NCBI GenBank assembly: GCA_934675795.1
Contig: CAKURW010000029.1
Location: forward strand, 1-22,756
Source of the DNA: an uncultured Collinsella sp.
GTDB taxonomy: Bacteria > Actinomycetota > Coriobacteriia > Coriobacteriales > Coriobacteriaceae
Direction of reading: 5' to 3'
Length of the DNA stretch: 22,756 bases
Shown here piece by piece: positions 14,271 through 21,249 of this stretch (positions are counted from its first letter, which is position 1; every line of letters begins with the position of its first letter). A program made the translations under genes and the position numbers. The notes under the pieces were generated by a model, which saw only the letters and a program-made list of their open reading frames with translations, did not search any database and had not been told where the DNA came from.

Positions 14271-14303
14271 AATGTGACAAAGGGACAGCCCCTTTGTCAC
14301 ATT
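14271..14303. repeat. Interspersed hairpin repeat, AAAGGGAC type, copy 2
   Basis: AATGTGACAAAGGG (14271-14284) and CCCTTTGTCACATT (14290-14303) form perfect 14-bp arms around ACAGC. Compared with copy 1, the stem has GTGACA where that one has GTGTCA, with the partner strand changed to match, so pairing is kept. It lies upstream of the MFS gene. Confidence 0.85.
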
Positions 14304-14323
14304 GCGCTGCCAGCCAGTCGCCC

Positions 14324-14388
14324 AAACCATCACAACATTCGGCGAAAATCTCGAAATCGAGGAAAAGCGTCGAATGTTGTGATGGTTT
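14324..14388. repeat. Nested inverted repeat with 18-bp perfect arms
   Basis: AAACCATCACAACATTCG (14324-14341) and its exact reverse complement (14371-14388) enclose 29 bases that contain the smaller hairpin CTCG-AAAT-CGAG. It lies in the divergent interval between the MFS gene and the membrane-protein gene, 20 bases from hairpin copy 2. No T-tract of terminator type follows. It could be a miniature repeat or a structured leader. Confidence 0.75.
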
Positions 14389-14473
14389 TCCTGTCTGTGC
14401 CGGCGAGCTCCAGCGCCGTCTGGGGGTATAAGGCTAGCAAGTGTTTATTTGCGAGGCCTAAGGGGCGCCCCGT

Positions 14474-15343
14474 ATGGATATCGATAACTTTGAATGGTGG
14501 TATAGCGAGGGCGAGGCTCCGGACGAGGAGTGGGACGAGCCCGCGCCGCGTGACGTGTCGAGCGACGAGGACGAGACCGGCAACGATGCCGATGTCGAGC
14601 CTGACGCCGCCTCCGATGCCGCCGAACCCCTAACCTTCGAACAGGCCTGGGCCCAGGCCGAGGCCGACGAGGCGAAGGCCGATGCTACCGCCACGCTCGG
14701 CGAGCCGGCCGACATGTCGATCTCGCCGGCAAAGACCCCGCAGCCACGTCATACCATCGACCCCGGCAGCACGGCTTCTTTCAGTATCCTCGACGTGCCC
14801 TCGCGGGGTGCCCAGGCGCCCGCGCCCACGCATCGCCCCAATCTGTCTCGTGAGGAAGACGCGGGTCGTCGCTCACCACTCGGCCCCATTCTCATCGCCT
14901 TTATGGCCGGCGTCATTGCCTGCTCGGCGATCGGCAATGTCTGGGTCCATGTCGAGCAGCAGCGAAAAGACGCAGCCAAGGTCGAGATGTCTGTCGAACA
15001 ATCGCTCAGCCGCACGCGTTCGGTGCACGTGTCGGTCGAGGTCAAGGACGGTGCGACATGGGACACCGCCCGCGGCGATAGCCAGATGCTCATCCATATC
15101 GTGGGCCGAACGCTCAAGGGCCAAACGATCGACGAGTATCAATACGTCAACTCCGCTGGAGACGGCATCGAACTCAAGCCCGGCGACTACGAGCTCACGG
15201 TCGACGAGCCGCCCGTCGCCACCGATGGCACGCGCTTCCGCGCCTCAAAGCGCATGGTTCCCGTGAGCTTTAACTCGCAGGCGCCCGATACGGTCGACAG
15301 CACGCCGCAGGGCGGGTTCGACCTTTACGCAATCGCTCAATAA
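14474..15343 (+). CDS. Single-pass membrane protein of unknown function
   Basis: A 289-residue protein I do not recognise. Residues 1-135 are very acidic and rich in Ala, Asp, Glu and Pro and are probably disordered. One hydrophobic segment lies at about 136-158 (PILIAFMAGVIACSAIGNVW). The remaining 130 residues look like a small beta-rich domain, with VHVSVEV, QMLIHIVGRT and GDYELTVDEPP. With basic residues before the membrane segment (GRRS), the acidic part should be cytosolic and the C-terminal domain outside. AAGGGG stands nine bases before the ATG. It is probably anchored at the cell surface; no function can be inferred, and the mutarotase gene 79 bases downstream has its own ribosome binding site. 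Confidence 0.75.
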   Translation: MDIDNFEWWYSEGEAPDEEWDEPAPRDVSSDEDETGNDADVEPDAASDAAEPLTFEQAWAQAEADEAKADATATLGEPADMSISPAKTPQPRHTIDPGSTASFSILDVPSRGAQAPAPTHRPNLSREEDAGRRSPLGPILIAFMAGVIACSAIGNVWVHVEQQRKDAAKVEMSVEQSLSRTRSVHVSVEVKDGATWDTARGDSQMLIHIVGRTLKGQTIDEYQYVNSAGDGIELKPGDYELTVDEPPVATDGTRFRASKRMVPVSFNSQAPDTVDSTPQGGFDLYAIAQ

Positions 15344-15422
15344 CTGCGCCTGCCGCTTCTCCTTGCCGCCAAGAGTGGCACAATAGCCCTCGATACTATT
15401 GTTTACTTTTGGAGGAAGTAGC

Positions 15423-16316
15423 ATGTCTACCGTCACCACCATCAAGCGCGGCGGCCTCACCGCGGCCATCGATTCCATGGGAGCCCAGCTCACGAGCCTG
15501 GCCCTCGACGGCAACGAGTATCTGTGGCAGGGCGACCCCGCCTTTTGGGGCAAGCATGCGCCCATTCTGTTCCCCATCGTGGGCTCACTGCGCAACAACA
15601 CGGCGACGTCTGCGGCTGGCACCTGCGAGATGCCGCGCCACGGACTCGCGCGCATCGTCGAGCACAAGTTGGTCGAGGTCTCCGAGGACGGCTCTTCGGT
15701 AACTTACGAGATCACCGATACGCCCGAGTCGCTCAAGGCCTTCCCCTTCCACTTTAAGCTCAACATGACCTATGCCCTAACCGGCGACGCCACGCTCACG
15801 CAGACCTTTGCCGTCACCAACACCGGCGACGTGGACCTGCCGTTCTCGGTGGGCGGCCACCCCGCGTTTAACGTACCGGCTCCCGGTGCCGAGGACGAGG
15901 CATTCGAGGATTACGAGCTGGCGTTTACCGAGGCTTGGACCAACGAGGCCCCCATCATCACGCCCGATGGCCTCATGACGTTCGAGGGCAGCTACAAGGC
16001 GCCCGATAGCTCTGACGTGCTGCCCATCACGCACCGCAGCTTCGATAACGATGCCATCATGTTCACCGATACCCCGGGCTCCACGCTCACGCTGCGCGGC
16101 CGCAAGTCGGGCCACGGCGTCAAGATCGACTTTGAGGGCTTTAAGTACATCGGCGTGTGGTCTGCCGCCAACGACGCCCCGTTTGTGGCGCTCGAGCCTT
16201 GGACCGGTCACACCACCATGGACACCGAGGACGACGTTTTTGAGCACAAGGTCAACACCATCACCTTGGCTCCCGGCACTACCGATAAACGTAGCTTTAG
16301 CGTCACCTTGCTCTAG
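15423..16316 (+). CDS. Aldose 1-epimerase (galactose mutarotase) family protein
   Basis: A 297-residue cytosolic protein of the LacX-like branch of mutarotases, which interconvert alpha and beta anomers of hexoses. Conserved elements include RHGLAR with His73, SVGGHPAFNVP with His146, and the late ALEPWTGHT segment carrying the presumed catalytic glutamate. The start at 15423 has GGAGG seven bases upstream; an in-frame ATG eight codons earlier lacks one. It is followed directly by a strong hairpin and the nested element at 16349-16457. No sugar-pathway genes lie next to it, so the natural substrate is open. Confidence 0.88.
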   Translation: MSTVTTIKRGGLTAAIDSMGAQLTSLALDGNEYLWQGDPAFWGKHAPILFPIVGSLRNNTATSAAGTCEMPRHGLARIVEHKLVEVSEDGSSVTYEITDTPESLKAFPFHFKLNMTYALTGDATLTQTFAVTNTGDVDLPFSVGGHPAFNVPAPGAEDEAFEDYELAFTEAWTNEAPIITPDGLMTFEGSYKAPDSSDVLPITHRSFDNDAIMFTDTPGSTLTLRGRKSGHGVKIDFEGFKYIGVWSAANDAPFVALEPWTGHTTMDTEDDVFEHKVNTITLAPGTTDKRSFSVTLL

Positions 16317-16320
16317 AGGT

Positions 16321-16344
16321 TCCGCCGTTCTGACGAACGGCGGA
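16321..16344 (+). terminator. Hairpin after the mutarotase gene
   Basis: TCCGCCGTTC (16321-16330) and GAACGGCGGA (16335-16344) are perfect 10-bp arms around TGAC, four bases past the stop codon. No T-run follows directly. A second hairpin (16394-16422) ending in TCTTTTTC lies downstream, inside the nested element, and is the more typical rho-independent terminator. Confidence 0.6.
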
Positions 16345-16348
16345 CCGG

Positions 16349-16457
16349 TCGACGCTGCGCGCCACCCAGAGCGACAATTTGTCATTCAAAAGGCAAGGCA
16401 TGACCAGAAGGTCTATGCCTTGTCTTTTTCATGCCAACTTGTTCGCTCTGGGCGGCG
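16349..16457 (+). repeat. Nested structured element, copy A
   Basis: After the shared block TCGACGCTGC (16349-16358), CGCCACCCAGAGCG (16360-16373) plus ACAA pairs with TTGT-T-CGCTCTGGGCGGCG (16439-16457), with one bulged T and one mismatch. A middle stem TGTCAT/ATGCCA and an inner hairpin around AGAA (16394-16422, one bulged base) lie inside. The inner hairpin is followed by TCTTTTTC, so it can act as a terminator of the mutarotase transcript. Copy B at 22349-22456 has the same architecture. Confidence 0.7.
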
Positions 16458-16503
16458 CTCGCTGGCATTGCCAAAACATCGGCGTCGCCGTTTCCGTCAA
16501 GGG

Positions 16504-16537
16504 TTTGGTGCATGGGGGACAGGTTGCTTTGCGCCAA
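16504..16537. repeat. Possible member of the GGGGAC hairpin repeats
   Basis: TTTGGTGCA (16504-16512) can pair with TTGCGCCAA (16529-16537), allowing a G-U and end mismatches, around a GGGGGACAGG core. It lies upstream of the amino acid transporter operon. Assignment to the repeat group rests only on the shared GGGGAC core and the hairpin shape. Confidence 0.35.
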
Positions 16538-16640
16538 TCGTCCTCGTGTGTCTATTAATTTTTCGCGCACATGCCGCGCTGCTGGTTGCGGGCGTATATC
16601 CTGTCTTATTGTCAGTAACGCAAAATAGGGAAGGCACCAG

Positions 16641-17567
16641 ATGCAACCTCGGCAACAGCGCGGCATGCAGACCCAGCCGGTATGCAGCCGTCGCATCTTT
16701 TTGGGTAGCGCTCTCGCTGCGAGCGCTTCCGTCGTCGCCGGCGCGCTCGCCGGCTGTCAGCGCCCGTCCACGCTCAAGGTGGTTCAACCCACGACGGGTG
16801 GCGGTCGCGACGACCTGTCCGATTCCGTGATCGGCAAGGACAAGATCCGCATTGGTATGGAGGCGGCCTACGCCCCGTACAACTGGCAGGTTTCCGAAGC
16901 CAGTGAGTACACCATCCCCATCGACAACGTGCAGGGCGCCTATGCCGATGGCTACGACGTGCAGATCGCCAAGATCGTCTGCAAGGCCCTCGGTGGCGAG
17001 CCCGTTGCCGTCAAGCAGAGCTTCTCGGGCCTTATCGATTCGCTCAACAACGGCCAGATCGACCTCATCATCGCCGGTATGAGCGCCACGCCCGAGCGCG
17101 AAGAGTCCGTCGGCTTCTCCGACCCGTACTTCATTGGCTACTTTGGCCTGTTCGTAAAAGAGGGCTCGCCCTACCAAAACGCGACCAAGCTCAGCGACTT
17201 TAGCGGTGCCACGGTACTCGGCCAAAAGGACACCATGCTCGACACTGTCATCGACGAGATCCCGGGCGTTGTGCACAAGAACCCGGTCGACTCCGTCCCC
17301 ACGGTGTTTTCGAACCTGCTGCAGGGCACGTGCGACGCCGTGACCTACAACACCGAGAACGAGAAGGGCTATATGGCCCAAAACCCGGGTATCGTGCCGA
17401 TTCAATTTGCCGAGGGCGAGGGCTTTAAGCAGGAGGTCACGGCAAACGTCGGCTGCCGCAAGGGCTCGGATAAGCTGCTTAAGCTCATCGACAAGACACT
17501 CAAGGGCGTTAGCCAAGAGGAGCGCGACCAAATGTGGGACGCGTGCCTCGACCGTCAGCCGGCATAG
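16641..17567 (+). CDS. Amino acid ABC transporter substrate-binding lipoprotein
   Basis: A 308-residue extracytoplasmic binding protein of the polar amino acid (SBP family 3) type. The N-terminus has twin arginines (SRRIFLG, Arg17-Arg18), a hydrophobic stretch and the lipobox LAGC ending at Cys39, so it is probably exported by the Tat route and anchored by lipid. The mature part has the family patterns IRIGMEAAYAPYNWQ, DGYDVQIAKIVCKALG, LIDSLNNGQIDLIIAGMSAT and FSDPYF. GGGAAGG lies before the ATG. The permease gene follows after nine bases and the ATPase after that, giving a complete importer. The exact amino acid is unknown. Confidence 0.92.
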   Translation: MQPRQQRGMQTQPVCSRRIFLGSALAASASVVAGALAGCQRPSTLKVVQPTTGGGRDDLSDSVIGKDKIRIGMEAAYAPYNWQVSEASEYTIPIDNVQGAYADGYDVQIAKIVCKALGGEPVAVKQSFSGLIDSLNNGQIDLIIAGMSATPEREESVGFSDPYFIGYFGLFVKEGSPYQNATKLSDFSGATVLGQKDTMLDTVIDEIPGVVHKNPVDSVPTVFSNLLQGTCDAVTYNTENEKGYMAQNPGIVPIQFAEGEGFKQEVTANVGCRKGSDKLLKLIDKTLKGVSQEERDQMWDACLDRQPA

Positions 17568-17576
17568 GGAGGCAGC

Positions 17577-18725
17577 ATGAAAACCATCAATCGTCTGGCC
17601 TCCTTCATCAAGGCCGACCACCGTTATGTGTACCTGGGCACGAGCGTTATCGCGGCGCTCGGCCTAGCGTTTAGCCAGCGCAATCCCACGCCGCTGAGCT
17701 TCTTGGCGCCTACGGGCGTGTTCCAAGACTGCCTCTGGGCAATCCTTTGGGCCTGGCTCGTCGTGTCGGCGGCGGCGCTGGTCACCAAACTCATGCACTG
17801 GAACGACTATCGCGAAACGTCGCCGTTTGCTTCCGAGCGCTTCCGTCGCGGCGCGCGCCTGGGCAGCTATGTCGTCGTTGCTATTGCGGCGATCTTCTTT
17901 GTCGACCGCTGCGTCATGTCATTTATCGACCTGGTGCAGGTGAGCATTGTCTCGGACTCCAACCCCAGCGACTTTTTGTCGAGCCTGGTCTACATGACCT
18001 ACAAGAGCGGGGACTTCTTTATTCGCGGCATCGAAATCACCATCGCGCTTGCGACCTTCGGCACCGTCATCGCGTTCTTCCTGGCACTGCTCTTTGTGTT
18101 CCTGCGTATTCAGACGTTCGACCGCGTGGATAACGACCTGGTGCGCTTCTTTAAGAGTATCGGCCGCGGCTTTGCGACCGTCTACTCCACCATCGTGCGC
18201 GGCACGCCCATGATGGTCCAGGGTCTGCTCATCTATTACGCGGGCTTCACCGTTTTGCGCGGCATGGGCTTCGAGACCGCTCAGGCCAACCAGATTTGGA
18301 GTACCTTCACCGCCGGCCTCGTTACCATCTCGCTCAACTCCACCGCCTACATGATGGAGGTCCTGCGCGGCGGCATCGAGTCCATCGATCCCGGCCAGGC
18401 CGAGGCAGCGCGCTCGCTGGGCCTGTCGCAGTGGCAAGCTATGCGCAAAGTCGTGTTCCCCCAGGGCATTAAAAACGCGATTCCGGCGCTCACCAACGAG
18501 CTCATCATCAACATCAAGGATTCGTCGGTGCTTTCGGTCATCGGCGTGTTCGACCTTATGTACGCTACTACCACGGTCGCCGGCGTGTACTACCGCCAGA
18601 TGGAGGTCTACTGCGTGGCGCTCGTGGTCTACCTGATCCTGACGCTCGTGGCGAGCCGCCTGCTCGAGGCCTTTGGCAAAAAGCTCGGCGCCGAGGCCCC
18701 GGCAACGCTGCCCAGCTCCAACTAG
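17577..18725 (+). CDS. Amino acid ABC transporter permease with extended N-terminus
   Basis: A 382-residue inner-membrane permease. The HisM/GlnP-like core occupies about 145-365: the entry helix [17 protein letters not shown], then [14 protein letters not shown], and the ATPase-contact EAA loop [20 protein letters not shown] (276-295). Usual family members have about 215-250 residues. The extra 140 residues at the N-terminus carry about three further hydrophobic segments (about 18-32, 52-71 and 97-118). GGGAGG precedes the ATG. It lies nine bases after the binding-protein gene and 22 before the ATPase gene. Confidence 0.92.
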   Translation: MKTINRLASFIKADHRYVYLGTSVIAALGLAFSQRNPTPLSFLAPTGVFQDCLWAILWAWLVVSAAALVTKLMHWNDYRETSPFASERFRRGARLGSYVVVAIAAIFFVDRCVMSFIDLVQVSIVSDSNPSDFLSSLVYMTYKSGDFFIRGIEITIALATFGTVIAFFLALLFVFLRIQTFDRVDNDLVRFFKSIGRGFATVYSTIVRGTPMMVQGLLIYYAGFTVLRGMGFETAQANQIWSTFTAGLVTISLNSTAYMMEVLRGGIESIDPGQAEAARSLGLSQWQAMRKVVFPQGIKNAIPALTNELIINIKDSSVLSVIGVFDLMYATTTVAGVYYRQMEVYCVALVVYLILTLVASRLLEAFGKKLGAEAPATLPSSN

Positions 18726-18747
18726 GCTCAAGACGAGGAGAATCATC

Positions 18748-19533
18748 ATGGCAGATACCGCCACTACCGGCACCGCGGCCGCCGCACAGACCAATGAGCC
18801 GCTCATCCGCGTCGAGGGCCTGCGTAAGAGCTTCGGCTCGCTCGAGGTGCTCAAGGGCATCGACCTGTCCGTCAATCCCGGCGAGGTCGTCACCATTATC
18901 GGCGCCTCGGGCTCGGGCAAGTCGACCTTCCTGCGCTGCCTCAACCTGCTCGAGACCCCGGACGCGGGCCAAATCTGGTTCCACGGCCAGGACCTTACGG
19001 CCGAGCGCTGCAATATCAATAAACTCCGCGAGGACATCGGCATGGTGTTCCAGGGCTTTAACCTGTTCAACAACATGGACGTGCTCGACAACTGCACGCT
19101 CGCGCCCGTCACGCTCAAAAAGATGAGCAAGGCCGAGGCCGAGAAAGTCGCGATGGAGCATCTGACGAGCGTGGGGCTCGAAAAGTTCGCGCACGCCGCC
19201 GTGGGTCGCCTGTCCGGTGGCCAAAAGCAGCGCGTGGCCATCGCGCGCGCCCTGTGCATGAATCCGCAGATCATGCTGTTCGACGAGCCGACCTCCGCAC
19301 TCGACCCCGAGATCGTGGGCGAGGTGCTCGAGGTCATGCGCAAGCTCGCTGCCGACGGCATGACCATGGTCGTCGTCACGCACGAGATGGCCTTTGCCCG
19401 CACGGTGTCCGACCGCGTGGTCTTTATGGACAAGGGCGTGGTGCTCGAGGACGCCGCGCCGGCCGAGCTCTTCGGCAACCCCAAACACCAGCGCACTCGC
19501 GAGTTCCTCTCGCGTTATCTCGAGGACAAATAA
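18748..19533 (+). CDS. Amino acid ABC transporter ATP-binding protein
   Basis: A 261-residue ATPase of the polar amino acid uptake group (GlnQ/HisP type). Walker A is GASGSGKST (52-60), with the Q-loop in [10 protein letters not shown], signature LSGGQKQR (155-162), Walker B IMLFDE with Glu180, and switch His212. The start at 18748 has AGGAGAA upstream and follows the permease stop; an open extension into the permease gene is not credible. The first 18 residues are a low-complexity Ala/Thr leader. All catalytic residues are intact, so the importer should be functional. Confidence 0.94.
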   Translation: MADTATTGTAAAAQTNEPLIRVEGLRKSFGSLEVLKGIDLSVNPGEVVTIIGASGSGKSTFLRCLNLLETPDAGQIWFHGQDLTAERCNINKLREDIGMVFQGFNLFNNMDVLDNCTLAPVTLKKMSKAEAEKVAMEHLTSVGLEKFAHAAVGRLSGGQKQRVAIARALCMNPQIMLFDEPTSALDPEIVGEVLEVMRKLAADGMTMVVVTHEMAFARTVSDRVVFMDKGVVLEDAAPAELFGNPKHQRTREFLSRYLEDK

Positions 19534-19557
19534 CCGACCGCAAACGCTTATGTGGCA

Positions 19558-19580
19558 GGGCCGCTCCGGTGGGGCGGCCC
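19558..19580 (+). other. Intercistronic hairpin before the peptidase gene
   Basis: GGGCCGCTCC and GGGGCGGCCC pair over ten positions (one G-U) around a three-base loop. No T-tract follows, so it may slow or partly end the importer transcript, or protect its 3' end, rather than stop it fully. Confidence 0.5.
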
Positions 19581-19605
19581 TCGTCATCACAATCGAAAGG
19601 ATGTC

Positions 19606-21021
19606 ATGGCCGAGGTTTGGCGCTTCTTTGCGCATGAGGACGATTTTGCCGATATAGACGAGGCAGGCGCGTGCGAGCGCTTGGGCCGTGTGCTGTCGTT
19701 TCCGACGATTTCGAGCATGGATGCCCAGACGGTGGACTGGCAGGCGTTTGCCGACCTGCGCGCCTATATGCAGCAGGCCTGGCCGCGCGTGTTTGCGACG
19801 GGCGAGGTCGAGCTCATCGACCATTCGCTGCTCGTGACGCTTGCCGGCACCGACCCCGCCCTCAAGCCGGTCATGCTCATGGGTCACATGGACGTGGTCC
19901 CCGTGGTGCCGGGCACCGAGACGGACTGGACGCACGATCCCTTTAGCGGGCACGTGGACGACACCTATATTTGGGGTCGCGGCGCCATCGATATGAAAGA
20001 CCAGGTTGCGGGCATCCTGGAGGCCGTTGAGTATGCGCTGGCGCACGGCTGGCAACACGAACGAACCCTGCTGCTGGCCTTTGGCCAGGACGAGGAGACC
20101 ACGCAGTACGGCGCGGGCGCCATTGGTCGCGCGCTCGAGGAGCGTGGCGTTGAGCTTGAGTACCTGATCGACGAGGGCGACTATCGCATCGTTCCGGCTG
20201 CCGAGTACAGCGCGGGTGAGGGTTGGCTTATGCATGCCGATCTTGCCGAGAAGGGCTATGCCGATATCGTGCTCAAGACGAAGAGCGAAGGCGGGCATTC
20301 GTCCAACCCCTACGGTGGCACGTCGCTCGAAGTGCTCAGCCGCGCTATTGCCGCGATCTGCGATATCGAATGGCCGGCGCGTGTGACCGATCTGCTTGCC
20401 GCGCAGCTCGTCGAGCTGGGGCTCTACACGGCCGATGAAATTGCCGCCAACAAGGACGCCATCGTGCGCGATTGCCTTGCCAGCAAAAAGCTCTATCCGC
20501 TCGTGACGACCACCTGTGCGCCCACGCAGATCGAGGGTGGCAGCACCGGCGCCAACGTAATGCCGCAGGATATGTGGGCCAATATCAACTTCCGCATGCT
20601 CGAGGGCACGAGCGTGGCCGATGTCGTGGCCCGCTGCCGCGTCGCCGTTGCTGAGGCGGGGCTCGCCGACCGTGTCGAGGTCGAGCTCGGCCCCGGCAGC
20701 TCCGAACCCTCGCCGTCTCCGCGCATCGGCGGACCGGGACTCGAGGCGGTTCGCTCCATCGCCGCCCGCTATTTCCGTGATCCAAAGGGGACGGAGGAAA
20801 ACGGATCATCCGAGCCGTTGGCGATTGTCCCCTCGACCGCGATCGGCGCGACCGACGCTGCCAACTACCAGCGCATTTGCTCCGAGTGCATTCGCTTCTC
20901 GGCCTTTGTGGTCGACGATGACGAGTGCGATCGCGGCGTCCACGGCACCAACGAGCGCATTACCCGCCGCGCCTACCTCCAGGGTGTCCGCTTCCTCGTC
21001 GCCCTGATCCATACGCTTTAG
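19606..21021 (+). CDS. M20-family metallopeptidase
   Basis: A 471-residue zinc peptidase of the M20 group, resembling carboxypeptidase-like PM20D1 enzymes. Metal and catalytic residues are visible: His94 and Asp96 in MGHMDVVPV, Asp129 in GRGAIDMKD, Glu163-Glu164 in GQDEETTQYG, Glu190 in LIDEGDY, and a final His446 in HGTNERI. The lid domain carries GGHSSNP (His231). GAAAGGA stands before the ATG. The gene follows the amino acid importer by about 70 bases, so it may free amino acids from peptides or acyl-amino acids taken up by the cell. Residues about 391-401 are encoded by a repeat-like hairpin and look like an added loop. Confidence 0.92.
   Translation: MAEVWRFFAHEDDFADIDEAGACERLGRVLSFPTISSMDAQTVDWQAFADLRAYMQQAWPRVFATGEVELIDHSLLVTLAGTDPALKPVMLMGHMDVVPVVPGTETDWTHDPFSGHVDDTYIWGRGAIDMKDQVAGILEAVEYALAHGWQHERTLLLAFGQDEETTQYGAGAIGRALEERGVELEYLIDEGDYRIVPAAEYSAGEGWLMHADLAEKGYADIVLKTKSEGGHSSNPYGGTSLEVLSRAIAAICDIEWPARVTDLLAAQLVELGLYTADEIAANKDAIVRDCLASKKLYPLVTTTCAPTQIEGGSTGANVMPQDMWANINFRMLEGTSVADVVARCRVAVAEAGLADRVEVELGPGSSEPSPSPRIGGPGLEAVRSIAARYFRDPKGTEENGSSEPLAIVPSTAIGATDAANYQRICSECIRFSAFVVDDDECDRGVHGTNERITRRAYLQGVRFLVALIHTL
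20778..20808. repeat. Repeat-like hairpin within the peptidase gene
   Basis: TGATCC (20778-20783) and GGATCA (20803-20808) are inverted ends around AAAGGGGACGG and a short purine run. The AAAGGGGAC core resembles the intergenic hairpins. It keeps the peptidase frame open and encodes a Lys/Gly/Glu/Asn-rich loop, so it may be a domesticated insertion. Confidence 0.45.
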
Positions 21022-21055
21022 AATCCGACAAAGGGACTGTCCCTTTGTCGGATTC
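21021..21055. repeat. Interspersed hairpin repeat, AAAGGGAC type, copy 3
   Basis: GAATCCGACAAAGGGAC (21021-21037) and GTCCCTTTGTCGGATTC (21039-21055) form a perfect 17-bp stem around one base. The first base is also the last base of the peptidase stop codon. It separates the peptidase from the prfA leader. Confidence 0.85.
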
Positions 21056-21142
21056 CGTGCGGGTTATATGCAGGTTTGTCTGCGCACGCTATCATATATA
21101 GGTTAGACCGCAACTATGTACCCCATACGCGAAGGGATGCGC

Positions 21143-21169
21143 ATGTATCTGAAGATCGACATGCTCTAG
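21143..21169 (+). CDS. Possible leader ORF of eight codons, upstream of prfA
   Basis: ATG-TAT-CTG-AAG-ATC-GAC-ATG-CTC-TAG encodes MYLKIDML. GAAGGG lies six bases before the ATG, an acceptable ribosome binding site. The stop is UAG, read by RF1, the product of the next gene. Beyond UAG the frame stays open for 22 codons to a TAA at 21236-21238, which overlaps the prfA ribosome binding site AAAGGAG (21237-21243). Translation is not shown and an ORF this short can occur by chance. Confidence 0.3.
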   Translation: MYLKIDML

Positions 21170-21249
21170 CTGGACTTACCCCCGCAGCGGCGCCCCGCGC
21201 CCCATCAATTCTGCCGATTTTCGCCTTCACGCATATAAAGGAGTCCGTC

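Noticed and set aside
16497..20298. Minus-strand frames of 374, 525 and 576 codons opposite the amino acid importer and peptidase
   Set aside because: All lie antisense to genes with complete motifs and in operon order; composition is typical of shadows in GC-rich DNA.
21076..21249. 58-codon N-terminal extension of RF1
   Set aside because: It lacks RF1 similarity and starts in the likely promoter region; the ATG at 21250 has a good ribosome binding site and gives the standard RF1 N-terminus.
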